Assembly (NCBI GenBank): GCA_947172415.1
Contig: OX359192.1
Location: 7,610,901 to 7,674,900 of the forward strand
Source of the DNA: Chondrosia reniformis
Lineage: Eukaryota; Porifera; Demospongiae; Chondrillida; Chondrillidae
Length of the DNA stretch: 64,000 bases
Reading direction: 5' to 3'
Shown: one piece after another, positions 62,720-64,000 of the stretch
Layout of the letters: each line of letters begins with the position of its first letter
Position numbering within the stretch: the stretch's first letter is position 1
Program-made: the position numbers and the translations under genes
The notes under the pieces: model-generated
Told to the model about the DNA's origin: nothing
Seen by the model: the letters and a program-made list of their open reading frames with translations, nothing else
Database searches by the model: none

Positions 62720-64000
62720 ATGTCTACTTTAAGCGCTCCTTTGCCAGAAACGCCGATATGGGCAACGCCGCCGCGTAGCAGTCAATCACTCAAGTCAGCT
62801 CTAGACTCATCTCTAGTTAGTCGTGTTAGCAGCAGTCAGTTAGCATCATTAGAGTCAGTACCTTCTCCCACCACTATTCAGTTTACTTCCGCTGGTCCAG
62901 ATGCTTCTTCAACCTCAGGGTCGTTCCCCATCACCACTCCAACAACCGGTCTATCTTCTTTTCCAATCTACTCCAAGTCGATAGTTACTCGGACACCATC
63001 CAGTCCTGTCGACAGTGATACTAGCTCAGGCATCTATCATTCTAGCACTCCCTTTCCCGGTACTAGTGCACCACCTGGAGCAAGCGAACTCCTACCATGG
63101 GTTTACATTGTAATAGGTGTATCTGCATTTTTCGTTATAATATTACTAGCCTTGCTCTGTTGTATAGCATGCTCATTATGCATGAAATGGAGAAAGAAAC
63201 GTAGGCAGACAAGAAGTAAGTTGTGACAATGCATGTGATTGGATACTTGTATATTTTTATTATTGACTTTATAGCCTATCTGACAGAGGATGTTGGGACT
63301 TACGTGAATAACTCCTTATTAATGGAGACAGCTATGGAACACGAGCACATGGAACTGTCTAGAGTAAGATTTGTGTACATTCTCTCTTTACGTGCATGTA
63401 GTCTACGTATATCCTTTTGAAAATTGAAATTATCGATTGTATATAGAATTATAATACTTCCACTTTATCCTGTTGTAACATCATAATAGAATAAACTTGT
63501 AAAATGTTTGTACACAACTATTGGTTACAATTTCATCCTGCCATTATTTTTAAAGCAGCTAATCACTTTTCTTCTCTTCCTTCATTGTCACTTTTGATTT
63601 ACATGTGTTCTCTTTCATTTAAGTATGAACAAACTATAACTCATGACACCAGGATCCAGCCTAAAGACCCACCATTCCTTCTCCATGCTACCAAGCCATA
63701 CCAAGAGCTTATTCCTACAGATATGGATAAATCCTACGCTTCCCTTGTTAAAGATACTAGGAGGACAGATGACATGTCTTCCTGTAGCAAAAGCGGGGAA
63801 CTCCTCACTGCTCCTAATCCTAAGAAGAATGCAAGTCTGTCTACTTCTGAGTCTGATCCAGCTGCAGCTGTGGCAGCCATTTTGATGGCAGGTTCTGCTG
63901 TACGGCATACCCCCCATCTTCCAGTGCAAGAAAAAACTAAATATGATAAGCCTCCAAATGATGTGAATGCCCTATTTGCCCAATTTGAGAAGAAACGATA
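62720..64000 (+). CDS. TK8: transmembrane tyrosine kinase, 5' part only
   Basis: Exons 62720-63215, 63275-63363 and 63624 to the window end. The N-terminus is about 125 residues, Ser/Thr/Pro-rich and cysteine-free, with no signal peptide. A membrane segment (WVYIVIGVSAFFVIILLALL) follows, then CC and basic residues. The cytoplasmic part continues with several tyrosines and reaches PPNDVNALFAQF, the juxtamembrane module that directly precedes the glycine loop in every other kinase here. The kinase domain should therefore begin just beyond the window; assignment rests on this motif and gene context. Confidence 0.72.

Overview
The window is eukaryotic and looks like an early-branching animal, most likely a demosponge of the Amphimedon type. 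This is inferred from the gene content (an animal-type FANCM, a two-cAMP-site EPAC, many receptor-like tyrosine kinases), very compact spacing (gene starts and ends often 200-400 bp apart) and short AT-rich introns with GT-AG borders. No species-level marker is present. Gene models were assembled by hand from reading frames, splice sites and intron phases. Exon coordinates are in each entry; each CDS span covers exons plus introns.

Layout. 36-1557 (-): 5' part of a kinase (TK1). 1800-11249 (+): FANCM helicase with a 17-exon model and a large coding minisatellite. 11657-12385 (+): kinase-less membrane paralog. 13890-16668 (+): TK2. 17490-18830: two broken LINE tails. 19174-21403 (+): TK3, a near-duplicate of TK2. 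21404-25165: largely gene-free. 25166-29784 (-): TK4. 30165-39127 (-): EPAC/RAPGEF4-like, 24-exon model. 39436-42809 (-): protein disulfide isomerase. 43117-47570 (+): FAM234-like FG-GAP membrane protein. 48225-49140 (-): ARL6IP1-like ER hairpin protein. 49329-52865 (-) and 55469-59499 (-): TK5 and TK6, receptor kinases whose ectodomains look like ApeC domains. 59776-62404 (+): TK7. 62720-64000 (+): TK8, cut by the window edge.

The eight kinases form one local family. All share a juxtamembrane PP...EL..L module. Those whose 3' end is visible also share a C-terminal motif (G-x-D/N...LY-x-DLQ-x-x-Y) and almost the same intron pattern. They differ in what sits outside the cell: two ApeC-type ectodomains, one unrecognised ectodomain with a Ser/Thr-rich stalk, and several with essentially no ectodomain or signal peptide. 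Combining an ApeC-type ectodomain with a tyrosine kinase is the most notable observation: it suggests, without proving, that sponge kinases have been wired to microbe-sensing modules.

Other notable structure: a tRNA-derived SINE-like repeat in several copies, a 310-bp-arm near-perfect inverted repeat, repeat expansions that copy 5' splice sites (PDI and FANCM), a possible alternative first exon in EPAC, and local gene conversion between TK2 and TK3. No tRNA, rRNA, CRISPR array or viral gene was recognised.
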